The translations under genes and the position numbers were made by a program. A stretch of DNA of 64,000 nucleotides from Panax quinquefolius (lineage: Eukaryota; Streptophyta; Magnoliopsida; Apiales; Araliaceae): NCBI GenBank assembly GCA_020205615.1, contig CM035170.1, positions 120,537,674-120,601,673 on the forward strand, given 5' to 3'. The notes beneath the pieces were generated by a model. The model was not told the origin of the DNA. It did no database searches and saw only the letters and a program-made list of their open reading frames with translations. Within the stretch, counting starts at the first letter, position 1. The number at the start of each line of letters is the position of its first letter. Shown here in pieces: positions 37,281 through 49,229 of this stretch.

Positions 37281-40200
37281 TGACGCCCCAAAATAGGTCC
37301 ATTCCATCCAACCCATTCCGAAGTCGCCAAATACTTGGTACGAAATAACTATAACTTTATTATTACAACATATAAATCAGTGTATGTTTAAATACGAGAT
37401 ATTGCCATCTGCAAACAATATCCACACGCAAATAAATCCCCATCATAATTATTGATACATTATTTTACAAAAATGGTGAGGACTACTAAACAACTCTTTT
37501 CTAGAACCTTCATTCCATAACCCACACTAGTACTGCGCTACATTCTCATTCTCGCCTCCGAAGAAAAATGGAACAACAAGGAAAAGGGTGACTCAACTAG
37601 CCCAAGAGAAAAGAATATTACGACTAAATATAATACAACAAATTATCGTTAGTCTTCAACAGGAAAAATCTAATAGAATACAATAGACAACAAATTTTAA
37701 ATCAATATTCATGGATAATAATAATTCATTAGAAGAGTTAAGTAGAGAATCAAACTACTATCTTCATATATGAATTTAAAAGTTCATCGTCGATATTTTA
37801 TCCTTATATCCGAATCAAATATTCATCTTTGCACTCACAGCCAAAGATATTCATCGATTAATCAATTCATCTAAACACTGCTCATCTTTGCAGACTACGG
37901 GCCAAAGATATTAATCCACTTCATCTCAAACACTATTCATCTTTTGCACTCACGGGTGTAGCCGACCCCAAAATAGGTCCATTCCATCCAACCCATTCAA
38001 AGTCGCCAAATACATGATACGTAAACAACTACAACTTTATTATCACAACAATAAAATCTGTGAGTTTAAATACAAATATTATCTTCTAACAATATTTATA
38101 CTCAAATAAATCCTCATCACATTTATTGATACATTATTTTACAATAATGGTGAGGACTACTAAACAACTCTCTCTAGAACCTTCATTTCATACCCACTAG
38201 TACTTCGCTACATTCTCGCCTCACGAGAAGAAAAATGGAACAACAAGGAAAAGGGTGAGCTCAACTAGCCCAAGAAAGAATGTTATGACTAAGATAATAT
38301 ACAACAAATTATCGTTAGTCTCCAACAGGAAAAATCTGATGAAAATATCATATTCATAGCTGAAATAATAATTCATAGAAGAGTTACGTAGAGAATGAAA
38401 TCTACTATAATCTATGAATTTAATAAATTCCATCATCAATATTTTATCCTCAGAACATCAATCAATATTCATCTCAAATCAAATATTCATCTTTGCACTT
38501 CGGGCCGAAGATATTCATCAATTAAGTCATGTTCATCTCAACACTGCTCATCTTTGCACTAAAGGCCAAAGATATTCATCGGATCAGTCATGTTCATTTA
38601 AACACCGCTCATCTTTACTTCTACAGCCAAAGATATTCATCATCCACCATATTCATTTAAACACTCTCATCTTTGCACTACTGGCCAAAGATATTCTTCA
38701 GAATCATTCATCTTTGCACTCAGATGCCAAAGATATTCAATAATATCATCATTTAAGACCTGAGGATGATGAAAATATATTTTAAAGAAGCGAATCCGGT
38801 GAAACAAAATGACAAGGATTAAGGATTCATACTTGGTTTTATCCACGCCCAAAAATACCTCAAAAATAATCATAGTGGTTGTAAAATTCAAGAATGATCA
38901 AAACATGATACTGATCAAGCTAGTATCCGAAATAGATATTTTAGGCGAAAAGAAAATTTTCATTTTTCTATTGAATAAGTCTTGATACGTGAATAGTGCC
39001 ATATCGTGAATAGTCTTGATATCGTGAATAGCAACTCACCAAAAGATGAAATTCCACAAAAAAACATTTTCATGCTTCATGAATAGTACACGTGAATAAA
39101 CTCGTGAATAAGAACTCATGAATAGTAACTCGTGAATAAGAACTCATGAATAATAAATCTAAACATGAAAAAGTTCCAAATTTGATAAAAAGTTCAACCA
39201 ATATTTCAAAGATAATGATATTGAAGAAATAATATCATCCGAGAAGAAAATAACATCCCTTACCTCAAAGAATCAAGAGACTTGGAAGGAAAGGTGAGGA
39301 GTAAGTCTTTGAATGAAACTTCATCTTGAATAGCAACTCTCAAAAATATCTAAATACTCACAAAATACGCTCCATAATATAGAGAGAAGAGAGAAAACTT
39401 TGTTTCTGGTGTGATTTTCAATTCTAACTTAGCCCTCTTCATTTATAGGAAAATGTTAGCATTTCGACACTGCTGCACGATGGCTTTACACTATTACTAT
39501 TGCCACCCACCACATTTGAAATAAAATTCAGCACATTTCTTCACCAACCACAAGTGGGGCCCACTCAATTCTAGAATTTTCCACCAAAATCAATTATAAA
39601 CCTAATTTCCGAATCCGACACCTCTTAAAATTCACAACAAATCATTCGTGCATTTTTAATCGGTTCAAAATTTGTGGACATATACTCAACTTATGTATGT
39701 ATAACATATCCAAAAATTACAACGATCCAACTAATTGGATTAAAAATTATAACCCCATGAATATATCTCAAAATCCCCGATTTGATTTTAATACCTCAAT
39801 CCGATAAAATACCGATAAAACACCTCAACATTAATTCCTTCATTAATAACCACATAAATAAATCCATCATTTATATTCATATAAAATAAATATTTCCTTA
39901 TCATATGAATCAATAATTAATTATTCACAAATAATATTACGAGAATCACAATTATATGACAACCAGTAGTTCCTGGGAAAGAGGGGCTTTCAATAAGGAT
40001 CTCTCACTTTGGCGCAGTGATTAGGTGACCAAACCTCTCCTTAGAGCGGTAATTTTTTCTAGACATTGCCAATAATGTTATCTAATAATATTATTCAAAT
40101 AATATGAATTATTGATCCGATAATGAGAAATCTTGCAAAGGACAATTATTGAAAACAATGATAATATAAAATACCAACGCGCAAGAATTATCGAATCAAT

Positions 40201-42770
40201 ATAATGAACTATCGAACAAGAATTCCGTAATAATTATCGAAAGTAGTGCCATCTTACGTAATAATTCAACAATAACATGCAATACCGTAATGCTATCGTG
40301 CAACCAATGCCAGACATCGATTTTAACCACCGCATATTCCAATGCCTTTAATTGCGAATGCAACTACGCCCATTATTTATAACCACCCAAACTTTCATGC
40401 TTTCCTCATCCAATCGTCACATTATGGGGCTATCACATTCTCGCCGTTAATATTCCTATAAGCATTTGAATATTCCACGATTCCCCTCAAAAAATTTTGA
40501 AATATTTATGATTTAACCCTTAACTAAAATCTTACTAAAATATTAGTAGTGCCATCTTACGTAAAATCCAAAGATATTCATCAATCATTCATTCATCATT
40601 CATCTACTGAACACTGTGTCAAAGATATTCATCGAAATCATCGTTTTCCTCACTACACGTTATGAATCCAAAAGATATTCAATAATATCATCATTTAAGA
40701 CCGAGGATGATGAAAATATTTTTTTAAAGAAACGAATCCAATTGAAACAAAATGACAAGTATTAAGGATTAAGAATTCAGACTTTGTTTTTATCCATGTC
40801 CAACAATACCTCAAAAATAATCATAGTATTGTAAAATTCAAGAATGATCAAAAATGGATATACAATCAAAGCTAGTATCCGTAATAGATATTTTGATGAA
40901 AAGAAGAAAATTCATTTTTCTATTGAATAGTGCATGATTCGGTGAATAAAGTGTAGTGAATATAATGCGTGAATAAGATCAGAGTATCGTGAATAGTAAC
41001 TCAAACACCAAAGATAGAAATTCCACAAAAACATCTTCACGCTTACGTGAATAGTACTTTGAATAAGAACTCGTGAATAGTAACTCATGAATAAGTAACT
41101 CGTGAATAGTAACTCATGAATAAGTAACCCGACATAAAAAAGTTCTAAATTTGATAAAAAGTTTCAACCAATATTTCTCGCATAATGATATTGAAGAAAT
41201 AATATCATTTGAGAAAAAATAACATCCCTTACCTCGAAAGATAAGATTTCAGTTGAAACAGGATATAAATGACTTGAACTTGCAACCATAGATAAAGAAC
41301 ACTCAAAGTATACTCACAAGAATACGCCTCAAAATATCGAGAGAAATAGAGAGAAAACTTCAGTTTACGGTGTGATTTTCAATTCTAACCTAAGCTCCTA
41401 TTTATAGGAAAATGCTTAGAACACCAAAGTAGAAAATTGAATATAATAATATTATTTATAAACAAAATTTCTTAGCCCACCTTTGAAATCTGATTTCAGC
41501 CATAGCACATGTTAAATGAGGTTCACAAACTCACCAAAATATTTTTCTCAAAATAATTAATTAAAACTCCAAAATCAATTATTTTAACTCCAAGAACTTT
41601 AATAATTCATAATAAATAGCCCTTTTATCAGAAAAATTCGAATCTCATGAGTTTTTATAGGAAATTCAATTCTCTACAACTTTGCAGAAGAAAGTTTTTC
41701 CAAATTCCAAACATAAATTGACCAAAAATCTACAAACGATCGATTTTACAATTTATAAATCAAATTTCGATCAAGAAATGGGGTCCACCAACACACAAAA
41801 TATGTGTTAATCATTTAATGCCACAAAATACTTCTTCCTCCTCATATACTCATATATCCCATATTCATTATAAAATATCACCGTTAATATATTATTAAAA
41901 TAATATATTTAAATGAATTATTTTATCGTAAAAAGATAAAATATTAATTTTCAACAATTGTCATTTTAAAATTTTTTCTCCATCTATATCCACATAAAAT
42001 CAATATTTTCCTCATCATATAAATCAATAATTAATTATTCACAAATAATATTACAGAATCACAAAGATCGGGCAACCGTGTAGTTCCTGAAAAGAGGGCT
42101 TTCCAATAAGGATCTCTCACTTCTTGGCCAGCCTTGATTAGGTGACAAACCTCTCCTTAGATGAGAACTTTCTAGACATTTCCAATAATGTTATCTAATA
42201 ATATTATTCAGATAATATGAATTATTGCTTCGATAATAAAAAAATAATGTGTAATGACAATTATTGAAACAACAGCAATATAAAATATCAACGCAACAAT
42301 TATTGAATCAATAAAATAAAATAGTGAATAAAGTAATTCTTGTAACAATTATTGAGTAGTGCTTTCTTACGTAAGAATCAATAATTGGTGCAATACTGCA
42401 GCTTCTACTTTTCAACAACGCCGTATTAGTGTGTTTTAACCCACCGGGTATTCCAATAAGATAATTGGTGAATAACTACGCCAATTATTTATAAACAACT
42501 TATATTTGTCGCTTTCTTCATCAATCGCTTTCAGTTATGGGCCCACAAAAGATTGCGCTACCATTGCATTTAATATTTCCCGAAGCAATGCGAATATTCC
42601 ACGACCAAAACGAATATTCTTAACGATAATGAATATTTTATCACCACTTGCTTATTTAAAATATTTATGCATTTTACCCATAACTAACCACATTAATCAA
42701 ATCCACCTTTACTATTTCAAAATAATAAATAAAGGAAATTCCTTTTATTTAAAAATTTCGGTCTTACACA
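37281..42770 (-). mobile_element. Solo LTR C (A family) inside the B-I 5' LTR
   Basis: It starts TGACGCCCCAAAATAGG and ends CGGTCTTACACA, flanked by AACCG at 37276-37280 and 42771-42775. Without the inner C' copy it is about 2.9 kb and resembles the LTR of element A throughout (GTGAGGACTACTAAA, GATTTTCAATTCTAACCTA, GTGAATAGTAACTC array). It has no internal region. Confidence 0.8.
37957..40567 (-). mobile_element. Solo LTR C' (A family) inside C
   Basis: After GCACTCACGGG, sequence restarts as a second A-type LTR (TGTAGCCGACCCCAAAATAGG) and runs the length of an LTR. C resumes at about 40568 (CCAAAGATATTCATC). The right end is irregular. The expected GGTCTTACA end is missing and a TAGTGCCATCTTACG word is repeated there, so the boundary is approximate and a deletion or assembly artefact is possible. 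Confidence 0.6.
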
Positions 42771-43158
42771 AACCGAGTGACTTCTCACATAAGCATCAAT
42801 AATCAATACCGTGTCTTTCTTACTGCGAACCATATACGTATTCTCGTACTTTTTACTACCGAGTAGTTCAACAAGTATGAACATAGAAAACTTCCGCCGT
42901 TATTTTAATAAAATATTTTGTCGCTTTTCAATCCGACAATAATTCATTATGTGGTCCACCAATGATTGAGTAGTTATACGAATATTCCTCGCTAAACCGA
43001 ATATTCCCGACCAATCGAATATAATATAACCACTTGCATACTTTGCAAAATTTATAAATACTACCCACAACTATAATATTATCTCAAATTCACAAGATAA
43101 TATTAAAAATTATTTCGATAAAATTTAAATCTTTATTGATAAAATCTGGGGTCTCACA

Positions 43159-43606
43159 TCCATCATGATCTTGTAGATTTCAAATCGAGAATCGTTAGGA
43201 ACACAAAGTGCAGAGTGGACTCAAGTATTCCTTCTTCATCGATTCTTGCTTCACGGAATAGCACCTTCTTGCACTTTCTTCTTCATACGCGCTCATTTCA
43301 CGGTTACGTGGCTTGAGCAACTTTAACTTTTTCGATTAAAGTCAATTTTATGCGTAAATTTTACATCATCGCACTCGTTCCTGCATATGATCTTCTACTC
43401 AACGCATCAAACTACCACGTTTGCTTTTTTCAGGATGGTATTGAATAGTGTGGTCAGTAATCTTTCAACAACTCGAGCTAACGTCGTTCTTAGCGTGTTG
43501 AGTTCTTTTTTGAGTGAAGAAATATTTGAGGCTTTTATGGTGCTAATATATCTCCACTTTCTCCCCATATAGATAGTGCCTCTAGATCTTTAAGCCGAAA
43601 ACAATG
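43159..43606 (-). pseudogene. Element A pol between RNase H and integrase (degraded)
   Basis: The minus strand carries broken frames. Near 43250 to 43165 it reads like the linker into the integrase zinc region (AREARIDEEG-like words) and then breaks at the TCCAT duplication where B-I is inserted. It joins to 28548. Confidence 0.6.
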
Positions 43607-44560
43607 TTACGCCAACTCTAGATCATGAGTAGGATAATTCCTCTCGTATTCTTTAAGTTGTCGAGGCATATGGGCTATGACTTTCCCACGTTGCATGAGA
43701 ACACATCCTAACCCTTTGCCACGAAGCATCATTTGTAGATAAAAATCCATTCGAACCAGGATGGTATTGTCAAAGCAGGTGCCGAAATGAGTTTCCTCTT
43801 GAGATCTTGGAAACTCTTCTCGCGTTCCTCGCCCATATGAATTTTTATCTTTACGAGTCGGTTGAGTTAATCTGAGTAGCGATTCTAAAAATCCTTCCAC
43901 AAATCTCAGATAATAACCATTTAAGCCCAAAAAGCTACGTGACCGGTCCACCGTCTTTGGTTGCTCCCAACTTTGTATTGCTTCAATCTTGGCAAAGTCA
44001 ACAGACACTCCATGTTTTGACACCATGTGCCCAAGGAATGCTACTTCCTCGGGCCGAACTCGCATTTCTTCACTTGCATATAACTTGTTATCACGAAGCC
44101 TTTGCGATAGCGACTTCAAATGGCGCTCATGATCTTCACGGCTTTTGGAATAGATGAGGATGTCATCAATAAAGACAACAACGAATTGATCCAAATATTC
44201 CTTGAATACTCGGTTCATCATATCCATGAAAGCCGCAGGAGCATTAGTCAATCCAAAGGACATGACTAGGAATTCATAATGCCCATCTGGGAGTTTCAAG
44301 GCGCCTCTTGAATATTCTCGATTTTAACCTTGGTGATGATATCTAGAATCGAAGATCGATTTTTGAAAAGAATTGTGCTCCTTTGAATCGTCAAACAGGT
44401 CATCAATACGAGGTAATGGATACCTATTCTTGATAGTGACATGGTTCAATTCCGATAGTCAATACAAAAGTCGCATACTCCGTCTTTCTTCTTTACAAAT
44501 AAAACAGGGAGCACCCCAAGGAGATGTACTAGGGGCCGAATGAAACCCGATGTCCAACAA
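43607..44560 (-). pseudogene. Element A reverse transcriptase and RNase H (broken)
   Basis: A 230-codon open frame at 43607-44299 holds RT motifs HYEFLVMSFGLTNAPAAF and the catalytic box VVVFIDDILIYSKS (the two Asp, frame residues 45-46), then FLGHMVSKHGVSVDFAKIEA, RSFLGLNGYYLRFVEGF and the start of RNase H (GLGCVLMQRGKVIA, NYPTHDLELA). Further upstream (44300-44560, minus), frame-broken DNA still spells the earlier RT motifs around VKKKDG, DYR and NRYPLPRIDDLFD. It copies RNA to DNA in Ty3/gypsy elements. No intact full-length frame remains. Confidence 0.9.
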
Positions 44561-44899
44561 CTCCTGTAGTTGGACCTAATTTAACTCCTTAAGTTCAATA
44601 GAACCATTCGATATGGGGTTTTAGAAATGGGCTTTGTGCGAGTTCAAGGTTAATAAAGAATTCAACTTCACGTTACGGGGTGGCCGGGAAGTTATTCAGA
44701 AATACGTCGGAAAGTCAATAACAACAGAATATTATTCAAATCGGCGTGTCTTTATTCAAATTAAGTAACATGGGATAAGAAAGCTTGACATCCGCTTTTT
44801 CAATAAACGAATAACTTTATGACTTGATATGACGGTGATTGATTTTAATGGTTTAGTTGTTTGAATTGCAGCATAACAGGTTGATTAGGAATATGAAAA

Positions 44900-46070
44900 C
44901 TAACAACCTTACGAAAACAATCAATTTTGGCAATGATGAGTAGTTAACCAATCAATCCCTAAAATCACATCAAAAGCAAGTATCTTTAAAGAGATAAGGT
45001 CAACAGGTAATGTGATGGTGCCAACTTGGATCAAACAAGATTTATAAACAGTGGATGTGATGAAAGTTTCTCCTAACGGAGTTTCCACAGATAGGTCAAA
45101 GTCTAATTTCTCCGGAGTCAAGTTTAAACGTTGAGCACAAGCAGGAGAGAATGGGTAGCACCGGTATCTAATAAGGTATAAACTTCGCATGAATTTATGA
45201 TTAGCTTACCCGTGATCACCTCGTTTGGGTTCCTCCCACTTTGACCAGTCACGACAAATGCTCTTCCAGGAACCGTTGACTTTGACTTTTCTGGGACAGC
45301 CTTTGAGTCACCATCCCTCATTGGACTTGGTTTCACCATTCAATACAATCTCGGCGATATGTCCTTCCTTTCCACATCTATAGCATACCTTGAACTGTTG
45401 TGGGACGGTTTGGGGCGATATGTCCCTCTTTCCACATTTATAAGATACGATCGGTGGTCGTTCTCCTCCCTTAAAACTAGTTCTTCTTTGGTCTTGCCGC
45501 GTCTTCACATTGTCATTGTTGAATCTCCTCTTTTAAAATCTCCCCAGTCGCTTCTTTTATTTTCATGGCCACGATTACCACGGAGTGGTTCTGCTTTTAA
45601 TACAATGTTTTTCTCCCCATTGGTTTTCATTGCTCCCGATGACTGCTGCCACCGGTATGACCCTAGTTGCCGTCCCTTGGTTGAACGTAATCGCTATCTC
45701 GCTCTAATAATTGAGCCCTGTTGATAACATCTGAATATAAAGCAAATTTATGAGAGATAAGATATTGTCGAATCTCGAGTTTTAAACCTCTCAAAAACAT
45801 CCTCGTCATTCTCTACCAAATGAGGTGCAAACCTGGATAACTCTGCGAACTTCGCCTCGTATTGGGACACCGTCATGTTGTTTTGTTCTAGTCTAATAAA
45901 CTCTACCTCCTTCATATGGCGAATACTTTCAGGAAAATATTTTTCGTTGAAAAGTTTTTGAAACGCTTCCCAAGACATGCGGTCTTGGCGCAGGCGTGGT
46001 AGTCGTTTCACGACTCCCACCAAGAATCATCACCTCGCCACGGAACATAAAGGTGGCGAATGGAACCTTC
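44900..46070 (-). pseudogene. Element A gag C-terminus, zinc knuckle and protease (broken)
   Basis: In minus-strand order: gag (45748-46023: MSWEAFQKLFNEKYFPESIR, EVEFIRLEQNNMTVSQYEAK, FAELSRFAPHLVEN). Then a knuckle CYRCGKEGHIAEIV with the last Cys apparently lost (45308-45508). Then aspartic protease with LLDTGATHSLL (45124-45339) and CAQRLNLTPEKLDFDLSVET, LISLKILAFDVILGIDWLTT (44921-45190). The DTGA catalytic motif is present. The frames overlap or shift several times. The 5' part of gag continues beyond the solo LTR at 48682. Confidence 0.85.
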
Positions 46071-48681
46071 TGTGAGACCCCGTTTTATCAATAAAGATTT
46101 AAATTTTGTCGAAATAATTTTTCAATATTATGGTGTGAATTTGAGATAATATTATAGTTATGGGTAGTATTTATAAATTTTGCAAAGTATGCAAGTGGTT
46201 ATATTATATTCGATTGGTGGGGAATATTCTTGACAGCGGGGAATATTCGTACAACTACTCAATCATTGGTGGACCCTAGCAATGTAATTATTGGATTGAT
46301 TGAGAAAACGACAAAAATATTTTATTGAAATAATCGAAAAGTTTTACCGTTGATCTTGTTGAACTACTAGGTAGTAAAAGTACGATGTCGTGTGGTTGCG
46401 TAGTAGCTGCGGTATTGATTATTGATGCTATGTGAGAAGTCACTCAAACTTGATTCCATTATTGTCGATTAATAATATGAATTATTATAATGATAATGAC
46501 GTTTTGTTTTATTAAGTATTATTAACGTAATAAAACGTAACATCTTTTATATAAAATGAATATCTTTTATATAAAATAGAATATATTATATTTTATTAAA
46601 TAGTTATTACATAAATAGAATATATTATATTTTATATAAATAGTATATGATATTTTATTTAAAATTTTTTTAAATATGTGTTTTGCAAGTAAATCAATCT
46701 GGACCGTTGCATAGGATTAATTTTATATTTCATTTTCCTATAAATAAGCTCATTTTCATTTATTTTCTTACGAATATAAACTAGAGAGAAATTATATATT
46801 TTATTATAAAGAGATTTTCTTTTAAATATTCGGTTCTTTTTTAAGAGAACTTCATTTATTAAAGTATTAATCAAAAGTGGTATACCCTTATACATAACTC
46901 CTATATATACGGCAAACCCTATACTTGGTGAAATCCTTATGTTATTCATTCTATTTTCCTATAAATAACTTGTCTGCTCATTCCTTCATTATTTTACTAT
47001 GATTCACTCCTATAAATAGAGCTCATTCTTCAGAGAAATTCATGAAACTCTAGAGAGAAATTATAGAGAGAAGAAAATCTATAGAGAGAAAGAAGAAGAG
47101 TATTCGGTACTTCACTACTTTGATATCCAAAGTCTTTTTACTGTAGGGATATTATTTGTTGTACTTCGTAAGGGGTGTTATTCTTTCTTATTCATGAAGA
47201 GAACTTACATTATTCCATTCATTATTATTTTGTTGAATAACTTTGTAAAAGTGGCATACCCTATACATAACTTTGTATCACAGCAGACACCCTATACTTG
47301 GTGAAATCTTATATTATTCCATTCTTATTTATTACATTGGAATAACTCAGTATACGCTAATCCCCTATACTTGGTGATCTTCTTACATTATTCCATTCTT
47401 TATTATTACGTTGGAATATCACATGCGTGTGTTTTTACACCTGACTGGTTCCATTGTTTATTATTCCGCATTTATTATTACATTTGGAATATCCTCATAC
47501 ATGTGTTTTACACCTGGACTGGTTCCATTGTTTATTATTATTCAACATTTATTATTACATTGGATCATCCTATCGATTGTGAATTTCACGACTGGTTCCG
47601 TTATTATTATTATTCTATTGAATAACTTTGTCTTTCGCAATCTGCATGCATGGTGATTTCTTTTGTTATTCCATTCTTTATTATACTCGGTTGGTTAAAA
47701 CTTTGACTTATATACTCCATGAAATTAGTAGAATATCTTTGATATTTGCGTTTCATCCAATATCTTTTCATGGAAATATTCTTACGATTATTCTTGAATT
47801 TTACTCTACAAAACAATGATCATGTTGACAATTTGGGCGTTAATAATTCTGGATTAAATAATTCTTGAACTTGTTTTATTGAATTATTATGTCATTGTCA
47901 TCATCCTCATGTTATATTATGTTATCTTTGGCTTGCGTGCGTAGATGAACTTAGTATGATTATGACCGGGGATCATTCTAGTATAATCATGGCGATATAA
48001 ATGATGTGACAAAAAGTCCTCGGTGGCTGTAATGCGATGATGGATAGTTTTTGGTATGATTATGACCAGGGGTGATTCGGTATAGTCATGACCATTGATG
48101 ATTTAATGAAAATTCTTGACCGTGGTACAGGGATGATTAGATGTGGTGGAATATTTATTAAAGCTGAGTCTCAGCTATAATAGTGATGAAAACCTTTTAA
48201 ATCATAAAGATAGTAGACTTTATTTTCTACTTGACTCTTTTAATGGATTGCATATTCCGCTGCAGTTAAACTGGTTGTCTATTGTATTTTATCAGTTTAA
48301 CACTGTTGAAGGCTAATGATAATTTATTCTGCATTATCTTAGTAATAATATTTTCTTCTTGGGCTAGTTGAGCTCACCCTTTCTTTCACCGTTCTTCTTG
48401 AGAAATGAGAATATAGTTGGACGAGTCGAGGAGCGGAGTAATGGTCCGGAGGATAGCATTAGTAGTCCTCACTATTACGTGAGAAATAGTGTGATAATAA
48501 TTGTAATGAGGACTCCTTGAGTATGGATATTGTCTAAATGACAATATTCCTATTAGAACTCTCGGTTTATGTATTGTCGTATGTTACGACGGATGTATAA
48601 TTAAGTTTGTATTTGAATTTATGTACCATGTAAGTGGCGACCCAAGATGGGTGACGTATACCTAATTTTGGGGGCGTCACA
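46071..48681 (+). mobile_element. B-family solo LTR (2611 bp) in element A gag
   Basis: TGTGAGACCCCG...GGGGCGTCACA, in the plus orientation. It is flanked by CCTTC (46066-46070) and CCTTA (48682-48686), a 5-bp target duplication with one difference. The A gag sequence reads on across it, by comparison with the homologous gag in B-I near 34700. It is about 200 bp longer than other B LTRs because the TATA/leader segment is duplicated (46720-46990 and 46960-47300). Confidence 0.85.
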
Positions 48682-49229
48682 CCTTACATTCTCCGTGCAT
48701 CCCAAGACATCGAATATCTTGGTAATTTGCTTGACCCACGTTTCCGCGCATGATCGGATCCGGCTTTCCTTAAATTCGGTGGTCCCAACTCTTTGAAGCG
48801 CTTGGCGCGACAATGTATGCGTTCTTATCATTTCCACCCGTATTCTCGTACATACTGAGTCTCCCTCATCTGGTTTTGCATGAACTACAAAAAGCTCCTA
48901 AACATCCCGTCGTTCATCGTCTGCTCAGTGGTGTTGTTTACAGGAGGAATATTGCCTTCCTTTTACACGTTCCCCTGGGTGGTGATTAAAGGTGTTTCTA
49001 CGGTCTCATTAACTCCACCGTTAATATTCTCAAATTGCCATTCTTAAATACACCATAAAATAAGGGTTAATTAAACAATTTAACAAATCACATAATACCC
49101 TATATTACGATGAGCCAACAAATAAGCTTAGGTAGGACACACTGGCTTGAAAGGATTTGCTCGTCTCTCCCTCCTAGTTCTATTCCCCGATCTCTCGCGG
49201 AGATCATATCCTAAGCTCGATACCAACCG
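48682..49229 (-). pseudogene. Element A 5' gag and leader (broken)
   Basis: The minus strand contains gag N-terminal sequence around 48619-48990 (WVKQITKIFDVLGCTE) and the untranslated leader up to the primer binding site TGGTATCGAGC at 49215-49225. Confidence 0.7.
49215..49225 (-). promoter_or_regulatory. Element A primer binding site (tRNA-iMet-like)
   Basis: The minus strand reads TGGTATCGAGC, 4 bases inside the 5' LTR, one A shorter than the canonical initiator-Met site. Confidence 0.75.

Larger units (their letters stand above)
28549..43158 (-). mobile_element. Element B-I: gag-protease-only LTR retrotransposon, inserted in A integrase
   Basis: 3' LTR 28549-30949, internal region 30950-35263, 5' LTR 35264-37280 plus 42771-43158 (split by C). 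The target duplication TCCAT is seen at 28544-28548 and 43159-43163. On the minus strand the internal region reads primer site, gag, CCHC knuckle and protease, then non-coding sequence and a tandem array up to a polypurine tract. I find no reverse transcriptase, RNase H or integrase motif in it. The LTR and primer-site layout resemble element A, and its gag is clearly related to A gag. It would have needed enzymes from another element. The TR-GAG class described in plants is the closest concept I know. Confidence 0.85.
35264..43158 (-). repeat. Element B-I 5' LTR, interrupted by solo LTR C
   Basis: The parts are 35264-37280 and 42771-43158. Removing 37281-42770 and one AACCG leaves about 2.4 kb, the same length as the 3' LTR. 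It starts TGGACGCCCC (TGTGACGCC in the other copies) and ends GGGGTCTCACA. Sequence after the insertion resumes exactly where the 3' LTR reads on from ATCAAACCG. Confidence 0.85.

Noticed and set aside
43607..44299. RT considered as an endogenous pararetrovirus or other virus
   Set aside because: Motif order with gag, CCHC, DTGA protease, RT, RNase H and then integrase, plus LTRs, PBS and PPT, is that of Ty3/gypsy. There is no movement protein or envelope-like frame.
45359..45724. 121-codon plus-strand open frame
   Set aside because: It is the antisense shadow of the element A gag/zinc-knuckle region.
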